A stretch of DNA of 64,000 bases from Mucilaginibacter polytrichastri (GTDB lineage: Bacteria; Bacteroidota; Bacteroidia; Sphingobacteriales; Sphingobacteriaceae): NCBI RefSeq assembly GCF_001911425.1, contig NZ_MPPL01000001.1, forward strand, positions 2,925,151 to 2,989,150, given 5' to 3'. The notes beneath the pieces are model-generated. The model saw nothing but the letters and a program-made list of their open reading frames with translations. It was not told where the DNA came from and did no database searches. A program made the translations under genes and the position numbers. Shown here piece after piece: positions 18,661 through 28,073 of the stretch. Position 1 is the stretch's first letter; every line of letters starts with the position of its first letter.

Positions 18661-21465
18661 ATGAAAAAACTGCTCCCCCTATTAATTTTATTGTTTTATT
18701 CTGCCTTTACATTTGCACAAGGTGTAGCCAGTGTTAAAGGTGTAGTAATAGACAAACAAACCGGCGAACCCATGCTTGGTGCTATGGTTACGTTAAAAAA
18801 CAAATCTGGTTATGCTAAATCATCAGGCACCGGCTTAGATGGTAGCTTCGTTTTTAAAAATGTGCCCGATGGCAATTTGGAAATTGAAGTAAAATATATA
18901 TCGTTTCAAAAAGCAGAGTTAAATTTTGAAATAAAGAGCGGCACTCCCCGCTACTTTAAAATACAATTAGAAGCCAAAATAAACAACCTGAAGGATGTTA
19001 TAGTTAGCGGCCACAGTAACCGCGAAAGCGACCAAAGCGCCCGCAAACTGGAGCAACGGTCTGACCAGGTTTTAAACGCAGTATCGGCCAAAACTATCGA
19101 AGTATCACCGGATATTACCGTGGCCAACGTTACCCAGCGTGTATCCGGCGTATCTATAGAGCGTAGCAACAATGGCGAAGGCCAGTATGCCATTATCCGT
19201 GGTATGGAAAAACGTTATACCTATACGCTGATAGACGGCTTTAAGATTCCAAGCCCCGACAACAAAAACCGTTATGTACCACTGGATATTTTCCCGGCTG
19301 ATATTATTGAACGCCTGGAAGTATACAAATCACTTACCCCAAGTATGGAAGGCGATGCAATTGGCGGCGCGATTAACTTAGTATTAAAAACCGCACCAGA
19401 TGATTTCACTATGAAATTTAATCTGGGTACAGGCTTATCACAAAGCGTGCTCGACCATGGTTTTACCAACTTTGGCAACAATGACAAAACATTCCGCTCA
19501 CCGAGAATTAACAATGGCAACAGTTATAATGCTATAATTAATGATTTCTCTAATAACGGGCAGCATTTTAACAATTCTAAATCGCCGCTTGGTACCATTG
19601 CCGGCTTAAGCATCGGCGGCAGAAGTGCTGATAAAAAATTCGGCGCAATTGTAGCGGTGAGCTATCAAAACATTTACAAAAACACAAAAGGCACTTTCTT
19701 CCAAACAGATGTTGATCCGGTTAGCAACGCACCGCTGGTTACTGACATCCAAGCTAGAACTTACAGCACGCAACAGCAACGTACAAGTGCAATTGGCAAG
19801 TTCGATTATATATTTAACCGTAATAACAAAATTGATTTAACCTCGTCATTTATTGACCTGGCGCAAAACCAATATCGTTATGTATCTGATACCAGCTTAA
19901 ACCTTGCCCGTACAGGCATAGGCCAGGGCCGTGTTACAGAAAATCCGCGCAGCGACCGTATGGTACAAAAGATCTATAACTTTAAGTTACACGGCGATCA
20001 TAAACTGTCTGATAAATTCAGTATCAACTGGACAGGTATTTACTCTAAGGCAACCGCTAACGAAAACCGCTACCAGTTAGCTTTAATTACAGGCCGTACT
20101 TTACAAACGGATGGTTCTGTAGCCCAGCAGCCGGTTACTATCGATGCTTTGAAAGGCCAGACCCAAACTTTTGCTTACAACGCAGATCAGGATAAAAGTG
20201 GCTATTTAAACTTTGTTTACTCGCCAACCATAGCAGGTACCAAAGTTGAATTTACCGCAGGTGGTATGTACCGTAACAAAACCCGTAACAGTACTTATGA
20301 TAGCTATACCCTGGGTTTACCGTTAACCAACTCTACACAAACTTACAACGGCAATATCGACAATAATACCTTTATCGTATCAACCCTGCAAGGTACCGCG
20401 TCAGACCCGCTTAACTATGACTTTACCGAGAACATAGGTGGCGGATACGGCCAGGTTAAATTTGCTGTAGGTAAATTAAACGTATTAGGTGGTGTGCGTT
20501 ACGAACATACAGACCAAAACTGGACTGACGCTTTGCCGGTTACCCAACTAGGTAAAACAGGTTCAATTAAATATTACGACTTTTTACCGAGCTTAAACTT
20601 AAAGTACGAACTGAGTGATAAGCAAAACATCCGCGCCACTTATTATTCGGCCATTAGCCGCCCTAACTTTTACGAGTTAATCCCGCATACAACCGGCGAC
20701 CCGGATGCCGATTACCAGGAAGTGGGTAACCCTAACCTGAAACGTGCCACTGCCGATAACTACGATTTACGCTACGAGTTTTTCCCTAAAGCATTAGATC
20801 AGTTCCTGGCCGGTGTTTTCTACAAACGCATAGAAAACCCGATTGAATATGCATTGGTAAAACAAGGCTCATCTTTAGATTATGTTTCGCAGGCCGGCAA
20901 CTTTGGTACCGCACATAACTATGGTTTCGAGTTAGATGTTACTAAATATATCCGCCATTTTGGTATCAGGGCCAATTACGCTTATACCCAGTCCAAGATC
21001 ACTTCTTCTAAACGGGAAGATTATAAAGATGCCAACGGCAACAATACCTTCAGAACGGTTGATCAAAGCCGCCCGCTGCAAGGCCAATCTAAAAACATAG
21101 GTAACTTATCATTACTCTATAAAGATGCCAAGAGCGGTTTCGATGCGCAGATCTCTGCTGTGTATACCGGCGAACGCATCAACAGTGTATCTGCCTACCT
21201 TAATAATGATGTATGGCAAAAAGGTTTCGTAACGTTAGATTTTTCTACCGAGAAAAAGATCTACAAAAACCTGTACATCTATGCCAAGGCTACCAACTTG
21301 TTAAACACGCCTTATAAATTGTTTATCAAATTGCCTTACCCTCCACTGGGTAAACCGGGTGCCAGCGGCCAGGCGGTTGAGTACCAGGCTGCGGGCGAAG
21401 ACACCTTTGTACGCCGTGATACCTACCAGCAATATTACATACTTGGTTTGCACTACAAATTATAA
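18661..21465 (+). CDS. TonB-dependent receptor with carboxypeptidase-regulatory-like N-terminal domain
   Basis: GVVIDKQTGEPMLGAMVTLKN, plug domain NVTQRVSGVSIERSNNGEGQYAIIRGM, IERLEVYKSLTPSMEGDAIGGAINLV, C-terminal aromatic beta strand. Confidence 0.95.
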   Translation: MKKLLPLLILLFYSAFTFAQGVASVKGVVIDKQTGEPMLGAMVTLKNKSGYAKSSGTGLDGSFVFKNVPDGNLEIEVKYISFQKAELNFEIKSGTPRYFKIQLEAKINNLKDVIVSGHSNRESDQSARKLEQRSDQVLNAVSAKTIEVSPDITVANVTQRVSGVSIERSNNGEGQYAIIRGMEKRYTYTLIDGFKIPSPDNKNRYVPLDIFPADIIERLEVYKSLTPSMEGDAIGGAINLVLKTAPDDFTMKFNLGTGLSQSVLDHGFTNFGNNDKTFRSPRINNGNSYNAIINDFSNNGQHFNNSKSPLGTIAGLSIGGRSADKKFGAIVAVSYQNIYKNTKGTFFQTDVDPVSNAPLVTDIQARTYSTQQQRTSAIGKFDYIFNRNNKIDLTSSFIDLAQNQYRYVSDTSLNLARTGIGQGRVTENPRSDRMVQKIYNFKLHGDHKLSDKFSINWTGIYSKATANENRYQLALITGRTLQTDGSVAQQPVTIDALKGQTQTFAYNADQDKSGYLNFVYSPTIAGTKVEFTAGGMYRNKTRNSTYDSYTLGLPLTNSTQTYNGNIDNNTFIVSTLQGTASDPLNYDFTENIGGGYGQVKFAVGKLNVLGGVRYEHTDQNWTDALPVTQLGKTGSIKYYDFLPSLNLKYELSDKQNIRATYYSAISRPNFYELIPHTTGDPDADYQEVGNPNLKRATADNYDLRYEFFPKALDQFLAGVFYKRIENPIEYALVKQGSSLDYVSQAGNFGTAHNYGFELDVTKYIRHFGIRANYAYTQSKITSSKREDYKDANGNNTFRTVDQSRPLQGQSKNIGNLSLLYKDAKSGFDAQISAVYTGERINSVSAYLNNDVWQKGFVTLDFSTEKKIYKNLYIYAKATNLLNTPYKLFIKLPYPPLGKPGASGQAVEYQAAGEDTFVRRDTYQQYYILGLHYKL

Positions 21466-21476
21466 TCTAACTGAAA

Positions 21477-22871
21477 ATGAAAAAGATATTCACTCAATTA
21501 GCCGTACTAGCCGGCCTGGGTATAATGCTAAGTGCTTGTCATAAGGCAGAGATGGTTAATATATCACAACCGCTGGTATCAACCGCAAACGGCATTACTT
21601 CAGATACTTTAAAAGGTACCGTTAAAGGCACCATGCTTGCCGGTAAAACCTATTACTTTAAAAGTGATATTACCGTTAACGATGGCGATACGCTAATGAT
21701 GCAAAGCGGTGTACACTTAGTTGCCATAGGCGATGGCTTAACACCCGCTACCAGCCCAGAAATATTTATGCATGGCACCTTTATTAGCTTAGGTACACAA
21801 GCAGCACCAAACTACATTACTGTACAAAATGCCGCAGATCTGCATACACAAGCTACTGCTCAAAACTATACAAATGCACTAAAAGGTTGGTGGGGAGGTA
21901 TAACCTGTACCCCTGCCACGGCCACTGTAACCCATCCAAGCCCAACCGGTGGTGATGCCATTATCAAATGGACGCACATTGAATTTGGCGGCGGGCCTGC
22001 CGGAACCAGCGATGACCAGTCCTTTTACACAACAGGTTCTCCGCGCTATAATATGTATTTTGCCAACATCACTAAAAATTTAATCATTGAAGATTCTTGG
22101 TTCTTTGGATCTAAAGATGACAATATCCGTGTATCCGGCGGCAAAATCAGTGTCATGCGTAATACCTTCGAACTTTGCGGCGGCGTAGGCGGCGAGTTCT
22201 TTAATATGAAAAGCGGCACCGTTGGCGATTTGGCTTACAACATGTGTATCGGCGCTGCTACAAACTCACTAAAAGCATCTGATGCTGGTACTACAGGCAC
22301 ACAGTGTAACGTAAACATGTATAATAACACCATGGTTAACGGTGGCTACCGCCAAACCAAAACTGGTCGTGGTGGCTCTATCGATTATGAAAAAAGCGCT
22401 AAAGGCAGCATTTACAACAACCTTATTGTTAACTGCCGTTTTGGTACCCGTATTACCAGCGATGCAGATGTAGCTAATATTAAATACAATAACCAGTATT
22501 TATATGGTTATTCTCCGGCTATTGTAACCCAATTTTATTCTACAGATGGTGTAGGCGTAAAACAAGCTAATGATATTTTATCAACCACACCACAAGCCAA
22601 CAACCCGATGTTTTATGGTTATGATGTAAATCAGTACAACTTCACGGCCAACCCGGGCCCTATAAGTGCTACGCTGCAACCTTATGCTGTTATTGCTATT
22701 GGTACAGGTAACTTTAAACTACAGGCATCATCACCGGGATTGGGTAAAGGTAAAACAGACTTTTCGCCTTTAGCTTCGGTAAAAACAACCGGCACTTATG
22801 GTACTACCATTACACTGCCGGGTAAAGACATTGGCGCTTACCAGAATGATGGTACGGGCAACCAGCACTAA
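21477..22871 (+). CDS. Lipoprotein with right-handed parallel beta-helix architecture
   Basis: Lipobox MLSAC; repeated short beta strands (NLIIEDSWFFGSKDDNIRVSGGKISVMRNTFELCGG). Confidence 0.8.
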   Translation: MKKIFTQLAVLAGLGIMLSACHKAEMVNISQPLVSTANGITSDTLKGTVKGTMLAGKTYYFKSDITVNDGDTLMMQSGVHLVAIGDGLTPATSPEIFMHGTFISLGTQAAPNYITVQNAADLHTQATAQNYTNALKGWWGGITCTPATATVTHPSPTGGDAIIKWTHIEFGGGPAGTSDDQSFYTTGSPRYNMYFANITKNLIIEDSWFFGSKDDNIRVSGGKISVMRNTFELCGGVGGEFFNMKSGTVGDLAYNMCIGAATNSLKASDAGTTGTQCNVNMYNNTMVNGGYRQTKTGRGGSIDYEKSAKGSIYNNLIVNCRFGTRITSDADVANIKYNNQYLYGYSPAIVTQFYSTDGVGVKQANDILSTTPQANNPMFYGYDVNQYNFTANPGPISATLQPYAVIAIGTGNFKLQASSPGLGKGKTDFSPLASVKTTGTYGTTITLPGKDIGAYQNDGTGNQH

Positions 22872-22893
22872 TCTCTAAACCTCATCATAATTT

Positions 22894-22928
22894 AACCCGG
22901 GAATGCTTAAAAACATTCTCGGGTTTTT
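22894..22928 (+). terminator. Rho-independent terminator
   Basis: AACCCGGGAATG-loop-CATTCTCGGGTTTTT. Confidence 0.85.
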
Positions 22929-22960
22929 CATAAATGCTATATTTAGCACCCGCAATCAGC

Positions 22961-24301
22961 ATGAAGATATTTAAAGCCCTTTTATTTTGCAGCACCATCA
23001 GCACAGCTGCATTAGCGCAAAACTGCCCCGATACATTTTTGGGTACTAAAACCCTATACCCAGCCCCTAACCAAAAATATGCGCCGGTACCCAAAGGTTA
23101 CGAACCGGTATTTATAAACCATGTAGGCCGCCATGGTGCCAGGCATTTAACCAAAGAAGTTAAAATTGCCTACGCCTACCAGCTTTTGCAAAAAGCCGAC
23201 AGTGCAAATGCTTTAACTAAGCAAGGCCAGCTGCTTAAGCAAATGATATTACGTTTAGAGAAGGTTGAGGGGGTGGACGTTAAATCGATCTCGGAAGAAG
23301 GCCGTATCGAGTTACAGGATATTGCCCGCCGCATGTACGCACAAAACAAAAACGTATTTGCTAAAACGGCGAATTTAAACGTAGGTATTACCAAAGAGAT
23401 CCGCACCAAACAAAGCGCAGATGCTTTTTTGAGCGGATTGAAAGAAGGTATTAAAGATCAGCCCGCTATTAATCAATATAACGACGATACCGACCTGCGT
23501 TTTTATGACACCGCACCTGCCTACAAAGCCTTTGAGCAAAGCGGCCCCTGGGCACCCCTCATGGAATCGTTGGAAAAGAGTGAACATATTGCCGAAGTAA
23601 ACAAAGCCTTGGCCAGCCGGATTTTTAAGCCTGATTTTATCGCCGCCCTTTCGCCAAAACAACTGGATAAGTTTACAGGCGATATATTTGGCTTTACCAC
23701 CATTGTATACTCCTTAAAGAACGAAATTGTACGGGCAGGTTTTTCGGTAGCAGAACTCAACTTTAAATCGCTGTTCACCTGTGCCGAATTACAGCACTTA
23801 AGCCAGGTTGACGTGGCCGATGATTTTTATAAAAAAGGCCCGGGTATGGATGTTAACGGTATCCAGGTTCGTATTGCGGTACCCTTACTCATCAACTTTA
23901 TCAAAACGACCGACGAGTTTATAGCTACGGGTAAATATACTGCCCAGCTACGTTTTGCCCATGCAGAAACAATTGCACCTTATGCTGCTTTGTTAGGCAT
24001 AGACATAGCTAATAAAGCTACTAAAGACCTAAGCCGCATCAACAAAGACTGGCAGGCCGCACAGGTAGCACCACTAAGCTCCAACATCCAATGGATACTT
24101 TACAAAAAAGCCAACAACCCAAGCTATTTGGTTAAAGTATTGTTGAACGAGAAAGAAGCCCGCATTATAGGTTTACAAACCAGCAACTACCCCTACTACA
24201 AATGGAGCGATTTGAAAGCCTTTTACATCAAAAAACTAAACGGGTACGGTGTAAATATGAATGACGATATGAATAAGTATTTGAAAGAAATAGCGCAGTA
24301 A
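22961..24301 (+). CDS. Secreted histidine-type phosphatase, MINPP-like (candidate inositol-polyphosphate phosphatase)
   Basis: NHVGRHGARHL (RHGxR motif) and FAHAETIAPYAALLGI (HAE proton donor motif typical of MINPP); signal peptide MKIFKALLFCSTISTAALAQ. Confidence 0.85.
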   Translation: MKIFKALLFCSTISTAALAQNCPDTFLGTKTLYPAPNQKYAPVPKGYEPVFINHVGRHGARHLTKEVKIAYAYQLLQKADSANALTKQGQLLKQMILRLEKVEGVDVKSISEEGRIELQDIARRMYAQNKNVFAKTANLNVGITKEIRTKQSADAFLSGLKEGIKDQPAINQYNDDTDLRFYDTAPAYKAFEQSGPWAPLMESLEKSEHIAEVNKALASRIFKPDFIAALSPKQLDKFTGDIFGFTTIVYSLKNEIVRAGFSVAELNFKSLFTCAELQHLSQVDVADDFYKKGPGMDVNGIQVRIAVPLLINFIKTTDEFIATGKYTAQLRFAHAETIAPYAALLGIDIANKATKDLSRINKDWQAAQVAPLSSNIQWILYKKANNPSYLVKVLLNEKEARIIGLQTSNYPYYKWSDLKAFYIKKLNGYGVNMNDDMNKYLKEIAQ

Positions 24302-24327
24302 TAACCAGTACGCTCTAAGCTTATAAC

Positions 24328-24360
24328 AAGCTCACTGTATTTCGGTGAGCTTTTGTGTTT
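24328..24360 (+). terminator. Rho-independent terminator
   Basis: AAGCTCAC-TGTATTTCG-GTGAGCTTTT. Confidence 0.8.
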
Positions 24361-24500
24361 ATATCATAGCCGTCTCAATTAAATTAATTTTTTTGCCTAT
24401 TACAGCCGCAGTGGGTAACTTGCGGCCCAACTGAATTTTATTGATATAAACAGTATGGCCAATGTTAGCAAACAACTATTGGCTAAATGTTATTATATCC

Positions 24501-24593
24501 CTGAAATTATATGATGATATGTGAAAATTCACCGAAATTGGTGGAAGCACAGTATAGTCCGTGAAATCAAAATCATATCGGTGAAATCAAAAT
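24501..24593 (+). repeat. 20-bp phased (C/G)TG(A/G)AA array upstream of pta
   Basis: CTGAAAT 24501, GTGAAAA 24521, GTGGAAG 24541, GTGAAATCAAAAT 24561 and 24581, all spaced exactly 20 bp. Confidence 0.7.
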
Positions 24594-24599
24594 ACTAAA

Positions 24600-26690
24600 A
24601 TGATCAAAACTGTTTTTATTGCCAGTACAGAGCCGCATAGCGGCAAATCTATTATATCTATTGGCCTGGTGAATATGCTTTTGGGCAAGGCGCAAAAAAT
24701 TGGTTACTACAAACCGATCATCAGCCACGACCCTTTATTATACAAGGAACATCATACGGATGCCATTATCAGCCACTTCGATTTACCGATGACCTATGCC
24801 GATACCTATTCCTTTACCTGGGAAGAGGCCACGCACCAGATGGAAAGCGAACGAAGAGGCGAGATGATAGATACGATTATCCGCAAGTTTAAAAGCCTGG
24901 AAAGTCAGAACGATTTTACGGTTGTAGAAGGCACCGACTACCTGGGCGAAGGTGCAGCCTTTGAATTTGAAATTAATGTGCAAATAGCCAAAAACCTGCG
25001 TGCCCCAGTTATCATTGTGGTAAGCGGTGAGGATAAAACCACCGCGCAGGTTGTGAATGGTGCTTTAAACTCCATCCGTAATTTTGATGAGCGCGAGGTA
25101 CAGGTTTTAGCGTTGGTAGCTAATAAAGTAAAGCCGGAGAATGCGAAAGACATTGAAGACCTACTTAAAGCACAATTGTCTGCTGATATTCTTTTAGCCG
25201 TTATACCGAGCAATTCGAGCTTAAATAGCCCCACTATGAAAGAGATTTACCATAAATTGAATGGTAAATTATTGTTTGGTGAAAACCAATTGAGCAACCT
25301 TGCCGATAATTTTGTAACCGGTGCCATGCAGGTACCTAATTTTTTAAATTACCTGAAAGAAAACACCTTAATTATTACCCCTGGCGACCGTGGCGATATT
25401 ATCATCAGCGCCTTGCAGGCCAATCTCTCTACTAACTATCCCAAAGTAGCAGGCATTATCCTCACAGCAGGTTACGAGCCCGAGGAGCCCATCATCAGGC
25501 TAATCAATGGTTTACAGACCATTTTCCCGATCATCGCAGTAGAAACAGGTACTTTCCAAACCAGTAACGAGATTGGGGCCATTCGCTCTAAGATAACGTC
25601 AGACAATACCAAGAAAATTCAACTTGCTATTGATACCTTTAACCGCTGCATTAACACCGTAGAACTGGATAAACGCCTGTTCAGCTTTAAACCATCTGGC
25701 ATTACTCCGCGTATGTTCCAGTACCAGCTAACCGAATGGGCCAAGAGTGCAAAGAAACATATTGTACTGCCCGAAGGTAACGACGAACGCATACTAAAAG
25801 CAGCTGCAAGGCTTATCAACCAAGGCATTGTTAACCTTACCCTTTTGGGCAACGTTACCGAGATAACCGCCACCATTAACCGGCTGGATATTAACCTCGA
25901 CCTCAACGCCATCCGCATTATTAACCCGGCCGATGATGAGAACTACGACGACTATGTAAATACACTTTACGAGTTGCGCAAAACCAAAAACGTAAACCTC
26001 GAAATGGCCCGCGATTTAATGACCGACGTATCTTACTTCGGCACCATGATGGTTTACAAAGGCCATGCCGATGGTATGGTATCAGGCGCTGTACATACTA
26101 CCTTGCACACCATAAGGCCTGCATTGCAGTTTATTAAAACCAAACCGGGCATCTCAGTGGTATCATCCATCTTCTTTATGTGCCTGCCAGATAGGATCTC
26201 TGTTTTTGGCGATTGTGCCGTTAACCCTAATCCTACTGCCGAGCAACTGGCCGAGATAGCGATTTCATCAGCAGAAAGTAGTCAGCGGTTTGGTATCGAA
26301 CCAAGGGTGGCTATGCTGTCTTACTCATCAGGCACATCTGGCGAGGGCGAGGATGTAGAGAAAGTACGCCGCGCTACAGAAATTGTTAAAACAAAACGTC
26401 CGGATCTGAAGGTGGAAGGCCCGATCCAGTATGATGCCGCGGTTGACCCTGTTGTGGGCAGCAGTAAATTACCGGGATCTGAGGTGGCGGGCCGGGCCAG
26501 TGTATTGATTTTCCCAGATCTCAATACCGGTAATAACACCTATAAGGCAGTTCAGCGCGAAACCGGCGCATTGGCCATTGGCCCGATGCTGCAAGGTTTA
26601 AACAAACCCGTAAACGACCTGAGCCGAGGTTGTACCGTAGACGATATTTTTAACACGGTAATTATTACCGCCATACAATGCCAGGACTAA
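24600..26690 (+). CDS. pta: Phosphate acetyltransferase (long form)
   Basis: N-terminal P-loop-like domain FIASTEPHSGKSIISIGLV; C-terminal PTA domain VLPEGNDERILKAAARL, SYSSGTSGEGEDVEKVR, ELQYDAAVDP-like motif. Confidence 0.95.
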   Translation: MIKTVFIASTEPHSGKSIISIGLVNMLLGKAQKIGYYKPIISHDPLLYKEHHTDAIISHFDLPMTYADTYSFTWEEATHQMESERRGEMIDTIIRKFKSLESQNDFTVVEGTDYLGEGAAFEFEINVQIAKNLRAPVIIVVSGEDKTTAQVVNGALNSIRNFDEREVQVLALVANKVKPENAKDIEDLLKAQLSADILLAVIPSNSSLNSPTMKEIYHKLNGKLLFGENQLSNLADNFVTGAMQVPNFLNYLKENTLIITPGDRGDIIISALQANLSTNYPKVAGIILTAGYEPEEPIIRLINGLQTIFPIIAVETGTFQTSNEIGAIRSKITSDNTKKIQLAIDTFNRCINTVELDKRLFSFKPSGITPRMFQYQLTEWAKSAKKHIVLPEGNDERILKAAARLINQGIVNLTLLGNVTEITATINRLDINLDLNAIRIINPADDENYDDYVNTLYELRKTKNVNLEMARDLMTDVSYFGTMMVYKGHADGMVSGAVHTTLHTIRPALQFIKTKPGISVVSSIFFMCLPDRISVFGDCAVNPNPTAEQLAEIAISSAESSQRFGIEPRVAMLSYSSGTSGEGEDVEKVRRATEIVKTKRPDLKVEGPIQYDAAVDPVVGSSKLPGSEVAGRASVLIFPDLNTGNNTYKAVQRETGALAIGPMLQGLNKPVNDLSRGCTVDDIFNTVIITAIQCQD

Positions 26691-26715
26691 CAGTAAACTA
26701 ATAAACATTTTCGAA

Positions 26716-27915
26716 GTGAATATTTTTGTAATTAACTCGGGCAGCAGCTCTATCAAATATCAGTTATTTAAAATGCCCTCAACCAGCCCGGTTTGTGTGG
26801 GTTTGGTTGAGCGTGTTGGCTATGGCGATGCTTCCATCACCCATAAAACTTATATTAATGGCGAAGAAAAATCGGTAACGCATACCATGCCCATTCCCGA
26901 TTATGAAACCGGACTAAACGAAGTAAACCGCCTGCTTAGCGATCCGGAGCTGGGTGTGATTAAAGACACATCAGAAATTATAGCGGTAGGCCACCGCATT
27001 GTACACGGCGGCGAACGCTTTACCGAGCTTACCCAAATTACACCCGAGGTAAAGGAAGAATTAAAGCTTACATTTCAACTTGCGCCACTGCATAACCCAT
27101 CTGCCTATAAAGGCATAGAAGTTGCCGAAACTATTTTTACCAACGCCGTACAACTGGCAGTTTTTGATACCGCTTTCCATCAAACCAGGCCGGCAAAGGC
27201 TTACCGTTTTGCGCTACCTGTATCTTATTATAAAGACTATCATATCCGCGGATACGGCTTCCACGGCACCAGCCATAAATACGTATCAGAGCAGGCAGTT
27301 GCCTACCTTAATAAGCCTGATGCCAAGCTGATCTCTATCCACTTGGGCAACGGCTGCAGCATGACGGCTATCCAAAACGGGCAATCATTAGATACCAGCA
27401 TGGGTTTTGGTCCGCTTAGCGGCTTAATTATGGGTACCCGTACCGGGGATATCGATCCAACCGTTATCTTTTACTTGGTTAACGAACTGGGCTATAGTAT
27501 AGATAAAGTAAGCGACCTGGTTAATAAGCAAAGCGGCATGCTGGGCCTAACCGGCTTTAGCGATATGCGCGACATTACCAAAGCCATTAATGAAGGTAAT
27601 GAAGATGCCAAACTGGCTTACGATATGTATGCCTACCGCATTAAAAAGTTCATCGGCTCGTACGCTGCCGTGCTTAATGGCATAGATGCCATCATATTTA
27701 CCGCAGGCGTGGGCGAAAACGATGCCCAGGTACGTCAGTTAAGCTGCGAAGACATGCAATACATGGGTATCAATATAGATAAAGACGTCAACTACACCCG
27801 TTCGCCAGGTATCCGCGAAATAAGTACAGCAGATTCGCCTGTAAAAATTTTAGTAATACCGACTAATGAAGAGTTGGAGATTGCCAACCAGTGTTATGCA
27901 AGGTTGAAGGGATAG
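26716..27915 (+). CDS. ackA: Acetate kinase
   Basis: NIFVINSGSSSIKYQLF, AVGHRIVHGGERFT, DTAFHQTRP, GFHGTSHKYVSEQA. Confidence 0.97.
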   Translation: MNIFVINSGSSSIKYQLFKMPSTSPVCVGLVERVGYGDASITHKTYINGEEKSVTHTMPIPDYETGLNEVNRLLSDPELGVIKDTSEIIAVGHRIVHGGERFTELTQITPEVKEELKLTFQLAPLHNPSAYKGIEVAETIFTNAVQLAVFDTAFHQTRPAKAYRFALPVSYYKDYHIRGYGFHGTSHKYVSEQAVAYLNKPDAKLISIHLGNGCSMTAIQNGQSLDTSMGFGPLSGLIMGTRTGDIDPTVIFYLVNELGYSIDKVSDLVNKQSGMLGLTGFSDMRDITKAINEGNEDAKLAYDMYAYRIKKFIGSYAAVLNGIDAIIFTAGVGENDAQVRQLSCEDMQYMGINIDKDVNYTRSPGIREISTADSPVKILVIPTNEELEIANQCYARLKG

Positions 27916-27925
27916 TTGAATAACT

Positions 27926-28042
27926 CTCTCGCGCGTCTTTTGACGCGTGCGTACTGGTTGGGCATTTGTAATACCCAACGGATAGAGAGGGCATTACAAA
28001 TGCCCGACCGAATTGAGCACGCGTTGCAAACGCGCGCAAGTA
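27926..28042. repeat. ~110-bp nested imperfect palindrome (MITE/REP-like)
   Basis: GCGCGTCTTTTGACGCGTGCGTACTGGTTGGGCATTTGTAAT versus reverse complement of CATTACAAATGCCCGACCGAATTGAGCACGCGTTGCAAACGCGCGC. Confidence 0.75.
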
Positions 28043-28060
28043 AACTTCCCGACTAAAAAC

Positions 28061-28069
28061 TACCTTTGC
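28061..28069 (+). promoter_or_regulatory. Candidate -7 promoter element upstream of helicase
   Basis: TACCTTTGC matches TAnnTTTGC, 4 nt before the ATG. Confidence 0.4.
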
Positions 28070-28073
28070 TTTT

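Noticed and set aside
24440-24490. CCAATGTTAGC...ATTGGCTAAATG as a Pho box or terminator before pta
   Set aside because: Weak inverted similarity only; repeat spacing does not fit 7+4+7 and there is no T tract.
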